Assembly: GCF_000177195.2 (NCBI RefSeq) | Contig: NC_015953.1 | Coordinates: 6,820,001 to 6,884,000 of the forward strand | Origin: Streptomyces sp. SirexAA-E | GTDB taxonomy: Bacteria > Actinomycetota > Actinomycetes > Streptomycetales > Streptomycetaceae | Direction of reading: 5' to 3' | DNA: 64,000 nt | In this document: in pieces, positions 8,842 through 17,365 of the stretch | Position numbering within the stretch: position 1 is the stretch's first letter | Layout: each line of letters starts with the position of its first letter | Notes under the pieces: generated by a model | Told to the model about the DNA's origin: nothing | Databases searched by the model: none | Seen by the model: the letters and a program-made list of their open reading frames with translations, nothing else | Program-made: the position numbers and the translations under genes

Positions 8842-8901
8842 CGCCCGCCGGACACGGCGGCCGTGGACCGCCCCGCGGTGCCCGGCCGGCGGCTCCGTCA
8901 G

Positions 8902-9717
8902 CTACCGCCCCTGACCGGCGTGGGGGTCGTCACCGGGCCGGGCCACTTCCTCCCGGAGCGAGCGCCGGTACTGGCCGGGTGTCTGCCCGACGAGCGCCGT
9001 GAACGCGTCGATGAAGGCGCTCGGGTTCGCCCACCCGCAGGCGGTCGCCGTGTTGATCACCGAGCCCCCGTCGGCGAGCAGCAGGAGGGCGTGGTGGACG
9101 CGGAGCTGGGTGCGCCACTGGGGGAAGCTCATCCCGGTCTCCCGCTGGAAGAGCCTGCTGAGTGTGCGTTCGCCGGCGCCGACTTCATGTCCGAGCCGGC
9201 CGAGCGTGAGAGGGTCCGACATCCCCTCCTCCACCAGCGCCACGACGGCGCGGAGTCGGTCGTCGCGGGGCTCGGGAAGATGCAGCGGCTGTTCGGGCGC
9301 GGTGGTGATGTCGTCGATGATCACCCGGCGCAGACGTGAGCGCGCGCCGGCGGGACGGCGCTCGGCGCCGGTCAGGGTCAGGGTGGCCTCGCGCGCGAGC
9401 GGTGTCATGACGAGCACCGCAGGGTGTGCGGGCAGCAGTGCGGCCAGGCTCGGCGCCATGAAGACGATGCGCATGTCGGTCCGGCCGTGAGCGCGGTGCC
9501 GGTGCTCGAAGCCCGCGGGAATCCAGACGACCCGGTTCGACGGGGCGATCCATGAACCCACCGAGGTGACGAGCGAGAGCACGCCGGTAGCCGGGTACAC
9601 CAGGTGTCCGCGCGTGTGCTTGTGCTCGGGAGTGCGCTCGTCGTGCCCGAGCAGGACGACGTGTTCGCGGAGGGACTGTCCGGGCTGCATCGACGTATGG
9701 CGGGTTTCGGGCATCAT
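8902..9717 (-). CDS. AraC-family regulator with cupin sensor domain
   Basis: A 271-residue protein: an N-terminal cupin-like domain (HKHTRGHLVYPATGVLS, PAGFEHRHRAHG) and a C-terminal double helix-turn-helix (ERTLSRLFQRETGMSFPQWR, then TATACGWANPSAFIDAFTALVGQTPGQYRR). This is the NimR subtype of AraC. It is transcribed divergently from a CynX/NimT-type transporter with 135 nt between starts. In E. coli, NimR represses NimT in the same divergent arrangement, so it is inferred to control the neighbouring transporter and itself. The ligand is unknown. Confidence 0.88.
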   Translation of the reverse strand: MMPETRHTSMQPGQSLREHVVLLGHDERTPEHKHTRGHLVYPATGVLSLVTSVGSWIAPSNRVVWIPAGFEHRHRAHGRTDMRIVFMAPSLAALLPAHPAVLVMTPLAREATLTLTGAERRPAGARSRLRRVIIDDITTAPEQPLHLPEPRDDRLRAVVALVEEGMSDPLTLGRLGHEVGAGERTLSRLFQRETGMSFPQWRTQLRVHHALLLLADGGSVINTATACGWANPSAFIDAFTALVGQTPGQYRRSLREEVARPGDDPHAGQGR

Positions 9718-9852
9718 CGGTCAGATTATCAGTTGGCCGCCCTGGTCGCCGTCGGATGGACTGTGGCCCTGCTCAGCGCCGCATGCCTGGCGACGACCCG
9801 GCCAGGCGGAGGGACCACCCAGGCCGAGCGGGGATCGAAAGGACGTCCGACA

Positions 9853-11130
9853 ATGACCGATCTCCTCCAAGAACCGAAGCCGCGAACCCGGCGCGGCAGA
9901 GGCACCCCCGGCAGGCTCGGTACGGCCGTGCTGGCAGTCGGCCTCCTGATGACCGCGTTCAATCTGCGCATCGGGGTCGCCTCGATCAGCCCGGTGCTCT
10001 CGGAGATCCAGGCGGATCTCGGCCTCTCCGAAGTCGTCGTCGGCCTCCTCACCAGCATTCCCGTCGTCGCCTTCGGGGCCTTCGCGTTCGTCGCCCCGGC
10101 CCTGAGCCGCCGCCTGGGCCTGCACCGACTCCTCGGAGCGACGATGATCGCGCTCGCCGCCGGCATCGCCCTGCGCCTCCAGCCCGGTCTGGCGGGCCTC
10201 TTCGTCGGCACCGTCGTCATCGGGGCGTCGATCGCGATCGCCAACGTCGTCATGCCGGCCGCGATCAAGCGGGACTTCTCCCACCGTGTCGGCCTGATGA
10301 CGGGCCTGTACTCGACCGCGCTCTCCGCCGGCGCCGCCCTCGCCTCGGGCGCCACGGTGCCGTTGCTGTCGGCGGCCGGTGGTGGCTGGCGGACCACACT
10401 GGCCCTGTGGTCGATCCCCGCCCTCGTCGCCTTCCTCGTCCTCCTCCCGCAGCTGCGGCGTCCCCCTGTCCGCGACCCCCTGACCCATGAGGTCGCCGAC
10501 GCCCCGTCCGATGCCGGCGAGCCCTCCGTCCGCGCGCTCACACGCGACCCGGTCGCCATCGCCGTCACCGCGCTCATGGGCCTCCAGAGCATGAGCTACT
10601 ACGCGGCCCTCACCTGGGTCCCGACCCTGCTCCAGGACGCGGGCACGGACGCGCACACGGCCGGCTGGATGCTCTCCTACTCGGCCTTTCCCGCCATCGC
10701 CGCCTCACTCGTGACGCCCGCGCTCGCCAGGCGGGCCCGCCCGACGTGGTTCCCCGTCGCGGTCGCCGTCGTGTCGACCGGTGCCGCCTTCGTCGGTCTG
10801 GCGGCCGCCCCCACGTCGGCGGTGTACGTCTGGATGACGCTGCTCGGGCTCGGCCAAGGGGCTTCCCTCAGTCTGTCCCTCACCTACATCGTCCGGCGCT
10901 CGCCCGATGCCAGGCACACCGGCCACGTCTCCATGATGGCCCAGGGATTCGGCTACCTGCTGGCCGGTCTCGGCCCCATCGGCCTCGGCGCACTCCACAC
11001 CGCGACGCGGGGCTGGAGCGTCCCGCTCATGGCGCTCATCGGCCTGCTCGTCCTCCAGATGTGGGCCGGAGCGCTCGCGAGCCGTGAACGCCACGTGCTC
11101 GCCGGCCGGGCGCCGGTGACCGGGCGCTGA
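9853..11130 (+). CDS. MFS transporter, CynX/NimT family
   Basis: A 425-residue membrane protein with about 12 hydrophobic segments. The family hallmark in the first helix is clear (LLMTAFNLRIGVASISPVL), and RRLGLHRLLGATM follows as a typical MFS loop. Relatives transport cyanate (CynX) or export 2-nitroimidazole (NimT). The start was set to the ATG at 9853 (MTDLLQEPK), preceded by AAGGA nine bases upstream; the open frame extends to 9604 but that part runs through the divergent araC-type gene. Regulation by the adjacent NimR-like protein is likely. Confidence 0.88.
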   Translation: MTDLLQEPKPRTRRGRGTPGRLGTAVLAVGLLMTAFNLRIGVASISPVLSEIQADLGLSEVVVGLLTSIPVVAFGAFAFVAPALSRRLGLHRLLGATMIALAAGIALRLQPGLAGLFVGTVVIGASIAIANVVMPAAIKRDFSHRVGLMTGLYSTALSAGAALASGATVPLLSAAGGGWRTTLALWSIPALVAFLVLLPQLRRPPVRDPLTHEVADAPSDAGEPSVRALTRDPVAIAVTALMGLQSMSYYAALTWVPTLLQDAGTDAHTAGWMLSYSAFPAIAASLVTPALARRARPTWFPVAVAVVSTGAAFVGLAAAPTSAVYVWMTLLGLGQGASLSLSLTYIVRRSPDARHTGHVSMMAQGFGYLLAGLGPIGLGALHTATRGWSVPLMALIGLLVLQMWAGALASRERHVLAGRAPVTGR

Positions 11131-11146
11131 CCCGTGCACGCACCCC

Positions 11147-11178
11147 GGCCCGTCCGACGGCTCACGTTCGGACGGGCC
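11147..11178 (+). terminator. Terminator after NimT-like transporter
   Basis: GGCCCGTCCGA (11147-11157) pairs perfectly with TCGGACGGGCC (11168-11178): an 11-bp stem with a 10-nt loop, 17 nt after the stop. Confidence 0.75.
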
Positions 11179-11195
11179 CCGGCGGGTTGTCCCGC

Positions 11196-11545
11196 ATGTC
11201 CTCCGTATTCGTGGTCGGTTACGACCCCCAAGGGGTACCCGGCGTCGACAGCGGAGCCCTTCGCGCCGCCTTCGACGCGGAGTTGGCCCGGTTCGCCGGG
11301 CACGGCGTCGACGCGGCGACGACCTCCTGGTGTTCGGCGCGTCGGCCGAGCCCGCCCGCGTCGCATCGCTGACCAGGCGCCCGTGGGACGGCGGGGTCGT
11401 CGGCGTCGGGATCCGCAGGACCGAGCGGTTGCCGCCGCTCCCCGAGCAGATCGCCAACCTGATCCGCCGTCATGCACCCCAGGGCGCCGTCGCGTTCGAC
11501 AGCAGTGGCGGGGTCAGCGTCGAGGCGGCCCAGCGGTGGCTCTGA
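11196..11545 (+). pseudogene. Small conserved-looking protein broken by a frameshift
   Basis: Two frames together read as one ~116-residue protein. From the ATG at 11196 comes SSVFVVGYDPQGVPGVDSGA and then LARFAGHGVDAAT. After a shift near 11323 the next frame gives LLVFGASAEPARVASLTRRP, then GVVGVGIRRTERLPPLPEQI and AVAFDSSGGVSVEAAQRWL, ending at 11545. One added base after 11323 joins them. The composition is protein-like on both sides (a Rossmann-like start VVGYDP), so this is a recent 1-nt deletion or a sequencing error. I recall similar intact hypothetical proteins from streptomycetes but cannot name a function. Confidence 0.6.
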
Positions 11546-11546
11546 A

Positions 11547-11597
11547 CGCCGTACGCGTCGGAACGTGACGGGCGGCTCACCCGCACCGCGTACGGCG
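11547..11597. terminator. Inverted repeat between convergent genes
   Basis: CGCCGTACGCG (11547-11557) and CGCGTACGGCG (11587-11597) are perfect 11-bp inverted arms separated by 29 nt. They lie between the frameshifted gene and the end of the minus-strand TPP enzyme, and probably terminate both. Confidence 0.6.
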
Positions 11598-11618
11598 AGA
11601 ACCTGCGACAAGGGCGCG

Positions 11619-13436
11619 TCAGCGGTAGCGGGCGAGGTCGTCGTAGTGCTGCTGCAGCGCGGGTGAGAGGGCGACGCGCTTCTCCTGCAGGAGGTTCCGG
11701 GCCATGTCGCGGGCCGCGGGCTCTCCCTTGCCGAAGGCCTCTGCGAGGTGTGCGGCATGAGCGGGCTGCAGGCTTTCACCGAAGGGCGCCTCGTCGGGGT
11801 CGGTGACGGCTTCGACCAGGCACGGCCCGTCGAACGCCATCGCTTCGGCGAACACGCCGGCGGCCTCTGCCGGTGCGTCGATGCGGAAGGCTTTCAGCCC
11901 GCAGGCGCGGGCGACGGCGGCGAAGTCGACGGGGTGCAGTTCGCAGCCCATCTGGGGGTTGCCCAGGAGCGCGGTCTGCTCCCACACCTCCAGGGCGAGG
12001 GCGTTGTTGCGCAGTACGACGACCTTGACGGGCAGGCCGTACTGGGCGAGGGTGGCCAGCTCGCCCATGCCCATGCTCATGGAGCCGTCACCGGTGAAGG
12101 CGATCACCGGCCGGTCGGGGTGGGCGCATTGGGCGCCGATCGCGTAGGGCAGGGCGGAGCCCATGGTGCACAGGGTGCCCGAGAAGGAGTACTGCATACC
12201 CCGGCGCAGCCGGAGCCTGCCGCCCCAAGCGGTGACGGTACCGGCGTCCCCCGTCACGATCGCGTTGTCCGGCAGGGCCTTGGAGAGCTCCCAGGTCACC
12301 ACCTGGGGACGCATCGGTGTACCGGAACCGGCGGCCTGCTCACCGATCAGGTCCCACCACCGCCGGTAGGTGTCCTGTGCCTGCTCCAGGAAGGACCGGT
12401 CGCTCTTCCGCCTGAGCAGCGGCAGCAGGGACGCCAGCACGGCGTCGGCATGACCCACCAGCCCGACTTCGACGGGATACCGCATCCCGATCCGGTCGGC
12501 GTTGAGGTCGATCTGCACCCCCCGCGCCTGCCCGGGCTCCGGCCAGAACTCGTAGTACGGGGTGGAGGAGCCGACGACGAGGAACCCGTCGCACCGCTCG
12601 AACGCCTCGTGGGAGGCGCGGGTACCGATCAGGCCCATGCCGCCCGTGGTGTACGGGCTGTCGTCCGGCACGCAGTCCTTGCCCAGCCCCGCCTTGACGA
12701 TGGGTGCGCCCAGCACGTCCGCGACCTGTTCGAGAAGATCACCGGCACCGCGCGCGCCGGCTCCCGCGCAGATCGCCACCCGCCGGCACCCGTTCAGGAC
12801 CTCCGCCGCCCGGCGCAGCTGGTCCTCGGGCGGGACGACCGTGAAGCGCTGCCCGGCCAGGGACAGGTGGCCCGGCACGTTCTTCGGCGAGGGCGTGTCC
12901 TGCTCCAGGGTGAAGGACTGCACGTCGATGGGGATCGCCAGATGCGAGGGCGTGCGGTTCATCAGGGCACTGCGAACCGCCAGGTCCGTGGCGGGCACGG
13001 CGTGGGCCGGTCCCATGACGCGCTCGGAGAACAGGCAGGCGTGCTCGAGCATCCGGTCCGAGGGGAGGTCCTGGAGGAAGTGCGCCCCGATCGTGTCGTG
13101 GTACGACAGTCCGGTGACGGCGATCACCGGTGCGCCGTCGATCCGGGCGTCGTACAGACCGTTCAGGAGATGGACCGCCCCGGGTCCCGCGGTGGCCACG
13201 CACGCGGCCGGACGGCCGGTGAACTTGGCGTATCCCACACAGGCCAGCGCGGCCGCCTCCTCGTGCCGCACGTGCACGAACCGCATCTGCGGATGGGTGC
13301 GCAGCGCCTCGAAGAAACCGTTGATCTGATCCCCGCAGATCCCGAAGCAGGTGTCGACACCCCACTCCAGCAGCCGCTCCACCACCAGGTCGGACGTGGT
13401 CTTCGAGCCACTGCCCGCATCGGACCGAGCACTCAT
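11619..13436 (-). CDS. TPP-dependent pyruvate dehydrogenase (quinone) / pyruvate oxidase-like
   Basis: A 605-residue enzyme of the acetohydroxyacid synthase / pyruvate oxidase superfamily. The N-terminal Pyr domain has the catalytic glutamate in HVRHEEAAALAC, a central domain follows, and the PP domain has the TPP/Mg motif GDGSMSMGMGELATLAQYG with VVLRNNAL. The closest type by motif is PoxB, which oxidatively decarboxylates pyruvate to acetate and CO2 with electrons to quinone at the membrane. Start: ATG at 13436 (MSARSDAG) with AAGGG upstream; the open frame reaches 13565 but that extension has no family similarity. Related TPP enzymes with other 2-oxo acid substrates cannot be excluded. Confidence 0.82.
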   Translation of the reverse strand: MSARSDAGSGSKTTSDLVVERLLEWGVDTCFGICGDQINGFFEALRTHPQMRFVHVRHEEAAALACVGYAKFTGRPAACVATAGPGAVHLLNGLYDARIDGAPVIAVTGLSYHDTIGAHFLQDLPSDRMLEHACLFSERVMGPAHAVPATDLAVRSALMNRTPSHLAIPIDVQSFTLEQDTPSPKNVPGHLSLAGQRFTVVPPEDQLRRAAEVLNGCRRVAICAGAGARGAGDLLEQVADVLGAPIVKAGLGKDCVPDDSPYTTGGMGLIGTRASHEAFERCDGFLVVGSSTPYYEFWPEPGQARGVQIDLNADRIGMRYPVEVGLVGHADAVLASLLPLLRRKSDRSFLEQAQDTYRRWWDLIGEQAAGSGTPMRPQVVTWELSKALPDNAIVTGDAGTVTAWGGRLRLRRGMQYSFSGTLCTMGSALPYAIGAQCAHPDRPVIAFTGDGSMSMGMGELATLAQYGLPVKVVVLRNNALALEVWEQTALLGNPQMGCELHPVDFAAVARACGLKAFRIDAPAEAAGVFAEAMAFDGPCLVEAVTDPDEAPFGESLQPAHAAHLAEAFGKGEPAARDMARNLLQEKRVALSPALQQHYDDLARYR

Positions 13437-13767
13437 GTGCAGACCCTTTCCCTTGCTGTCCTCACCGCCATGAGACGGAGACTCACCGTTCCACCTGATG
13501 GCTCCCACCTGGCTCCGTGCGGCACGGCCGCGCGTCGTACATCCACCGGAACGAGCGACACGCATCGTCCACGCCGGCGGATCGAGCGCGGCGGTTCCGG
13601 TCCGGGAGGCCTGACGGCGTCCGCGAGGACCGAGGAGAGATCGAGTTTCACTTAATTAGTAATAAATATTGACGAGGGGTCGGGCGAGCCGTCACAGTCG
13701 GTCCGTGGCGCCGCCCCGTGGTGACGGGAGGTCGGCGCCGGACATCCCCAACCTCTGGGAGAGACAG
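13437..13767. other. Intergenic region, TPP enzyme to GH27 gene
   Basis: A 331-nt gap between divergent genes. The right half carries an AT-rich promoter/operator block (13652-13698) for the alpha-galactosidase. No small gene or RNA gene was recognised in the rest; the start-proximal promoter of the TPP enzyme must be here but has no clear consensus. Confidence 0.6.
13652..13698 (+). promoter_or_regulatory. Promoter/operator of the GH27 gene (copy 1 of a shared block)
   Basis: AATTAGTAAT at 13654-13663 is followed after exactly five bases by a -35 element TTGACG (13669-13674) and, 18 bases later, a possible -10 CACAGT (13693-13698). The same block with identical spacing precedes the sugar-transporter operon at 15962. 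ATTAGTAAT is an odd-centred palindrome (ATTA-G-TAAT), the form expected for a dimeric regulator. Placed directly upstream of the -35, it is inferred to be an operator shared by both transcripts. Confidence 0.7.
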
Positions 13768-15900
13768 TTGATTTCGCACGGTGCAAGGATGACGCCTGCC
13801 CGGCGCGCCGCGGTCGCTGTGGGGGCGGCCGCACTGCTCGCCGTCCCGGTGCCTGCCGCACACGCCGGCCAGCGGCCCGACCAGGGCGCGCCGCCGTCCC
13901 ACGGCAGCAACCCGGCGGCCACGCCGTACATGGGCTGGAACACCTACTACGGCCTCGGCGCCCCGACGGAGACCGAGGTCAGGGAGATCGCCGACTTCCT
14001 GGTCGGCAGCGGCCTGAAGAGCAGCGGTTACGACATCGTCTGGCTCGACGGCGGCTGGCAGGCCGACGATCCGCGGGACGGCCGGGGGCGGCTCGTCGCG
14101 CACCCGGACCGCTTCCCCTCCGGCATCCCCGCCCTGGTGGACTACCTCCACGAGCGCGGGCTGCGCGCCGGTATCTACACCGACGCCGGGACCTACGACG
14201 GCGGCGAGACCTGTGGCCTCGGCAGCCGTGGCCACTATCAGGAGGACGCGCGGCAGTTCGCCGGCTGGAAGGTCGACGCGATCAAGGTCGACTTCCTCTG
14301 CGGGATCACCGAGAAGCTCGATCCGGGACCCGCGTTCAAGGAGTTCGGCGACGCCGTCGCCAAGTCCGGCCGGCGCATGCTGCTCAACCTGTGCAACCCG
14401 CTGACCGACGACTGGGGGATCCCGCACACACCGGCGCAGGACGCCCACAACGCCTACGTGTACGGGCCGACGACCGCCGACTCCTGGCGGACGGGCACCG
14501 ACATCGCGTGGGGCACCCCGTCCGCCGGCCAGTGGCCGAACGTGCTGCGCAACATGGACGCCAACGCCTGGCACCCCGAGGCACAGGGGCCGGGTCACTA
14601 CAACGACCCCGACTACCTGATCCCGATGCGTACGCTCCAGGACGGCTCGTACGAGTTGACCGCCGAGGAGTCGACCACCCAGCTGGTGATGTGGGCCGAG
14701 ATGGGCTCCCCGCTGGTCATCGGCTCGGACCCGCGCACCCTGCCCCGGCAGATGATCGACACCCTGCGCAACCCGGAGATCATCGCCGTCGACCAGGACC
14801 CCCTCGCGATCCAGGGAGTGCGCGTCGCCACGGACGCGACCGGTGACGTCTACAGCAAGGTGCTCCAGGGTTCCGGCCGCCGGGCGGTGGTGCTGCTCAA
14901 CCGCTCCGACCGGCCCGCCGAGCGCACGGTGGACTTCGCCGACGCCGGACTGGCGGGGAAGGTCGGGGTGCGGGACCTGCGGGCCAGGAAGGACCGCGGG
15001 AAGCACACCGGCTCGTACACCGTCGAAGTCCCCGCCCACGGCACCGCGTTCCTCACGCTGACCGGCCGGGACGACGCCCCGGGCGCCTCGCTCGGGGTGC
15101 GCTCGGACGCGAGCCCGGCCCTGGTGCGGGACGGTGACAGGGTCAGCGTGTTCACCCGTGGCGCGGACGGTTCGCTGCGGCAGCGGACCGGGCACGAGGG
15201 GCGGGGGGACGCGCGGACCACCGGTCTCGGCGGTCCCACGCACGGGCGGATCGTGGGAGCGCCCGTCGCCCACACGGACGGGCACGGACGCATCGACGTC
15301 TTCGTCCGGGGCACCGACGACGCCGCCTACCGGCTCTCCTACGCCGGCGGCCGGTGGGGCCGGTGGCAGAAGCTCGGCGGACGGCTCGCGGACAGCCCCG
15401 CCGTCGCCTACGAGAACCCGGGGAGCTGGACCCTCTTCGCCCGGGGAGCGGACGGACGCATCCAGGTGCGCGGGCCGCGGACCGGCTGGACCTCGTTCGA
15501 CGGGCCGGAGGACGCGTCGTTGTACGGACGGCCGTCGGTGGCCACCGACGGGGCGGGGCGCACCCACCTCGCCGTCCGCGCCGACGACGACTCGGTCCGT
15601 ACCCGGGTGCAGGACCCCTCCGGCGCCTGGTCGGACTGGTCGTCGCTGGGCGGGACGGTGAGCGGCAGCCCCACCCTCGTCGCCGACGGGCAGCAGGTGC
15701 GGCTGTACGCACGTGCCGGTGACTACACGCTCTGGGGGCGGACCTACGCCACCGGCACCGGCTGGGGCGACTGGTCGCAGGAGAAGCGCTTCGCCAGCGG
15801 GGCCTTCGACGGCGAACTCGCCGCCGTGGCCGGGCCCGACGGCGCCGTGCTCACAGCCTTCCGCGGTGTGGCCGGAGTCGTCCGCCAGGGCCGGCTCTGA
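13768..15900 (+). CDS. Secreted GH27 alpha-galactosidase with C-terminal lectin-like propeller
   Basis: Hydrolyses terminal alpha-galactosides outside the cell. Residues ~8-33 are a Sec signal peptide (MTPARRAAVAV, hydrophobic core, then AHAG). A GH27 catalytic domain spans ~45-430: MGWNTYYGLG, WLDGGWQ, YTDAGTYDGG, IKVDFLC (nucleophile Asp) and NDPDYLIPM (acid/base region). Residues ~465-710 carry repeated blocks such as VFTRGADGSLRQR, VFVRGTDDAAYRL, LFARGADGRIQVR and LAVRADDDSVRTR, each followed by W..W.SLGG, the pattern of PLL-type beta-propeller lectins. Start: TTG at 13768 has GGGAGAG four bases upstream; the later ATG at 13789 has AAGG directly abutting. Length 710 residues. Co-regulated with the downstream transporter by the shared promoter block. 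Confidence 0.88.
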   Translation: MISHGARMTPARRAAVAVGAAALLAVPVPAAHAGQRPDQGAPPSHGSNPAATPYMGWNTYYGLGAPTETEVREIADFLVGSGLKSSGYDIVWLDGGWQADDPRDGRGRLVAHPDRFPSGIPALVDYLHERGLRAGIYTDAGTYDGGETCGLGSRGHYQEDARQFAGWKVDAIKVDFLCGITEKLDPGPAFKEFGDAVAKSGRRMLLNLCNPLTDDWGIPHTPAQDAHNAYVYGPTTADSWRTGTDIAWGTPSAGQWPNVLRNMDANAWHPEAQGPGHYNDPDYLIPMRTLQDGSYELTAEESTTQLVMWAEMGSPLVIGSDPRTLPRQMIDTLRNPEIIAVDQDPLAIQGVRVATDATGDVYSKVLQGSGRRAVVLLNRSDRPAERTVDFADAGLAGKVGVRDLRARKDRGKHTGSYTVEVPAHGTAFLTLTGRDDAPGASLGVRSDASPALVRDGDRVSVFTRGADGSLRQRTGHEGRGDARTTGLGGPTHGRIVGAPVAHTDGHGRIDVFVRGTDDAAYRLSYAGGRWGRWQKLGGRLADSPAVAYENPGSWTLFARGADGRIQVRGPRTGWTSFDGPEDASLYGRPSVATDGAGRTHLAVRADDDSVRTRVQDPSGAWSDWSSLGGTVSGSPTLVADGQQVRLYARAGDYTLWGRTYATGTGWGDWSQEKRFASGAFDGELAAVAGPDGAVLTAFRGVAGVVRQGRL

Positions 15901-15959
15901 CGCCGGGCCGGGAGGCGGTGGCCGCGCGGCAGGAGGGCCCCGCTCGATCCGTTAGAACA

Positions 15960-16006
15960 TAAATTAGTAATTAATCTTGACGGCGGCGCGGTCGCCACGT
16001 CAATCT
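15960..16006 (+). promoter_or_regulatory. Promoter/operator of the galactoside transporter operon (copy 2)
   Basis: AATTAGTAATT (15962-15972) is a perfect 11-bp odd palindrome. Five bases after AATTAGTAAT comes TTGACG (15977-15982), and 18 bases later a possible -10 CAATCT (16001-16006). Order and spacing match the block at 13654. The motif was not seen elsewhere in the window. The two copies tie the secreted enzyme and the importer into one regulon. Confidence 0.75.
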
Positions 16007-16074
16007 GTACCAGCCGAACGAGGGCCCGGTCGTCAGGGGGCCGGGCCCCGTTCCGTGGGCGCATAGGGAGTCCC

Positions 16075-17364
16075 ATGAACACCACAGCACACAGCCGCCG
16101 CACCTTCCTCGCGGGCGCCGCGGCGGCCGGCGCCGCGGCGCTGACGAGCGGCTGCGTCGCCTCGTCGTCGACCGGCAAAGAGGGTGCCTCGGGCGGCGCC
16201 GTCACCCTGCAGTCCAACCTCTCCTCCCCGCAGGCCAAGTCGGCGATGCAGGAGGTCGTCGACGCCTTCAACAAGCGCGGCGGGGCGAAGGGTTCGCTCA
16301 ACACCGTCGCCTCGGAGACCTTCCGTACCCAGCTGCCGACCTACCTCACCTCGGCCAACCCGCCGGACCTCTACACCTGGTACCCGGGATCGGTCGCGGA
16401 GTCCTACGCGAGCAAGGACCTGCTGCTCGACGTCAGCGATCTGTGGGAGAAGCCCGAACTCGCGGGCTACTCCGACGCGATGAGGAAGCTGTGCACCGAC
16501 TCCGCGGGCAGGAAGGTCTTCGTCCCGACCACCTACTACTGGTGGGGCGTCTTCTACCGGAAGTCCCACTTCGCCAAGTGGGACGTCAAGGAGCCCACGA
16601 CCTGGGACGAGTTCCTCGACCTGTGCGACAAGCTCAAGAGCAAGGGCGTCGCACCGATCGGCCTCGGCGCGGGGGGCAACACCCCCTGGGTGGCCTCGTC
16701 GTGGTTCGACTACCTCGACATCCGGATCAACGGGGCGGCGTACCACCGTGACCTGCTCGCCGGCAAGCACCGCTTCGACGACCCCGAGGTCCGCAAGGTC
16801 TTCGACCGGTGGGGCGAGGCCCTGCCCTACTTCGACCCCGACGGGACCGCGCTGCCCTTCCAGGACGCGACCACGGCCCTGCTCCAGGGCCGCACCGGCA
16901 TGATGCTCATCGGCACCTTCTTCGCCGACGCCGCTCCCAAGGACCAGCTCGACGACATCGACTTCTTCCGGTTCCCCGTCATCGACCCCAAGATCCCGCT
17001 CGCCGAAGAGGCCCCGACCGACGGCTACTTCGCCAGCGCCCGGACCGGCCGCAAGGACGCCACCGAGGAGCTGCTGCGCTACCTCGCCACCGCCGAGGCC
17101 CAGGAGATCTACCTCAAGGGCTCATCCGGCACCTCGCTGCCCGCCCACCCGGACGCGAAGGACAGCGGAACTCCCCTGGTCGCCAAGGGCCGCAAGCTGA
17201 TCGAGGACGCCGCGGACCTCACCCAGTTCTTCAACCGCGACTCCAGCGACGCCCTCGCCCCCACCGCCGACACCGCGCTCACCCGCTACCTGGCCAAGCC
17301 CAAGGAGATCGGCTCGATCCTCACCACATGGCAGCGTGACGCGCAGAAGATCTGGAGCCAGTGA
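16075..17364 (+). CDS. Sugar ABC transporter substrate-binding lipoprotein
   Basis: Captures the sugar at the outer face of the membrane. The 429-residue protein starts with a twin-arginine signal (SRRTFLAG), a hydrophobic run, and a lipobox LTSGC whose cysteine is lipidated. The mature part has the CUT1 binding-protein fold pattern (LQSNLSSPQAKSAMQEVVDAF, TYYWWGVFYRKSHF, TTWDEFLDLCDKLKSKGVAPI). It heads an operon with two permeases and a GH36 alpha-galactosidase, so galactosides such as melibiose or raffinose are the likely substrates. The start is an ATG downstream of the shared promoter. Confidence 0.9.
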   Translation: MNTTAHSRRTFLAGAAAAGAAALTSGCVASSSTGKEGASGGAVTLQSNLSSPQAKSAMQEVVDAFNKRGGAKGSLNTVASETFRTQLPTYLTSANPPDLYTWYPGSVAESYASKDLLLDVSDLWEKPELAGYSDAMRKLCTDSAGRKVFVPTTYYWWGVFYRKSHFAKWDVKEPTTWDEFLDLCDKLKSKGVAPIGLGAGGNTPWVASSWFDYLDIRINGAAYHRDLLAGKHRFDDPEVRKVFDRWGEALPYFDPDGTALPFQDATTALLQGRTGMMLIGTFFADAAPKDQLDDIDFFRFPVIDPKIPLAEEAPTDGYFASARTGRKDATEELLRYLATAEAQEIYLKGSSGTSLPAHPDAKDSGTPLVAKGRKLIEDAADLTQFFNRDSSDALAPTADTALTRYLAKPKEIGSILTTWQRDAQKIWSQ

Positions 17365-17365
17365 C

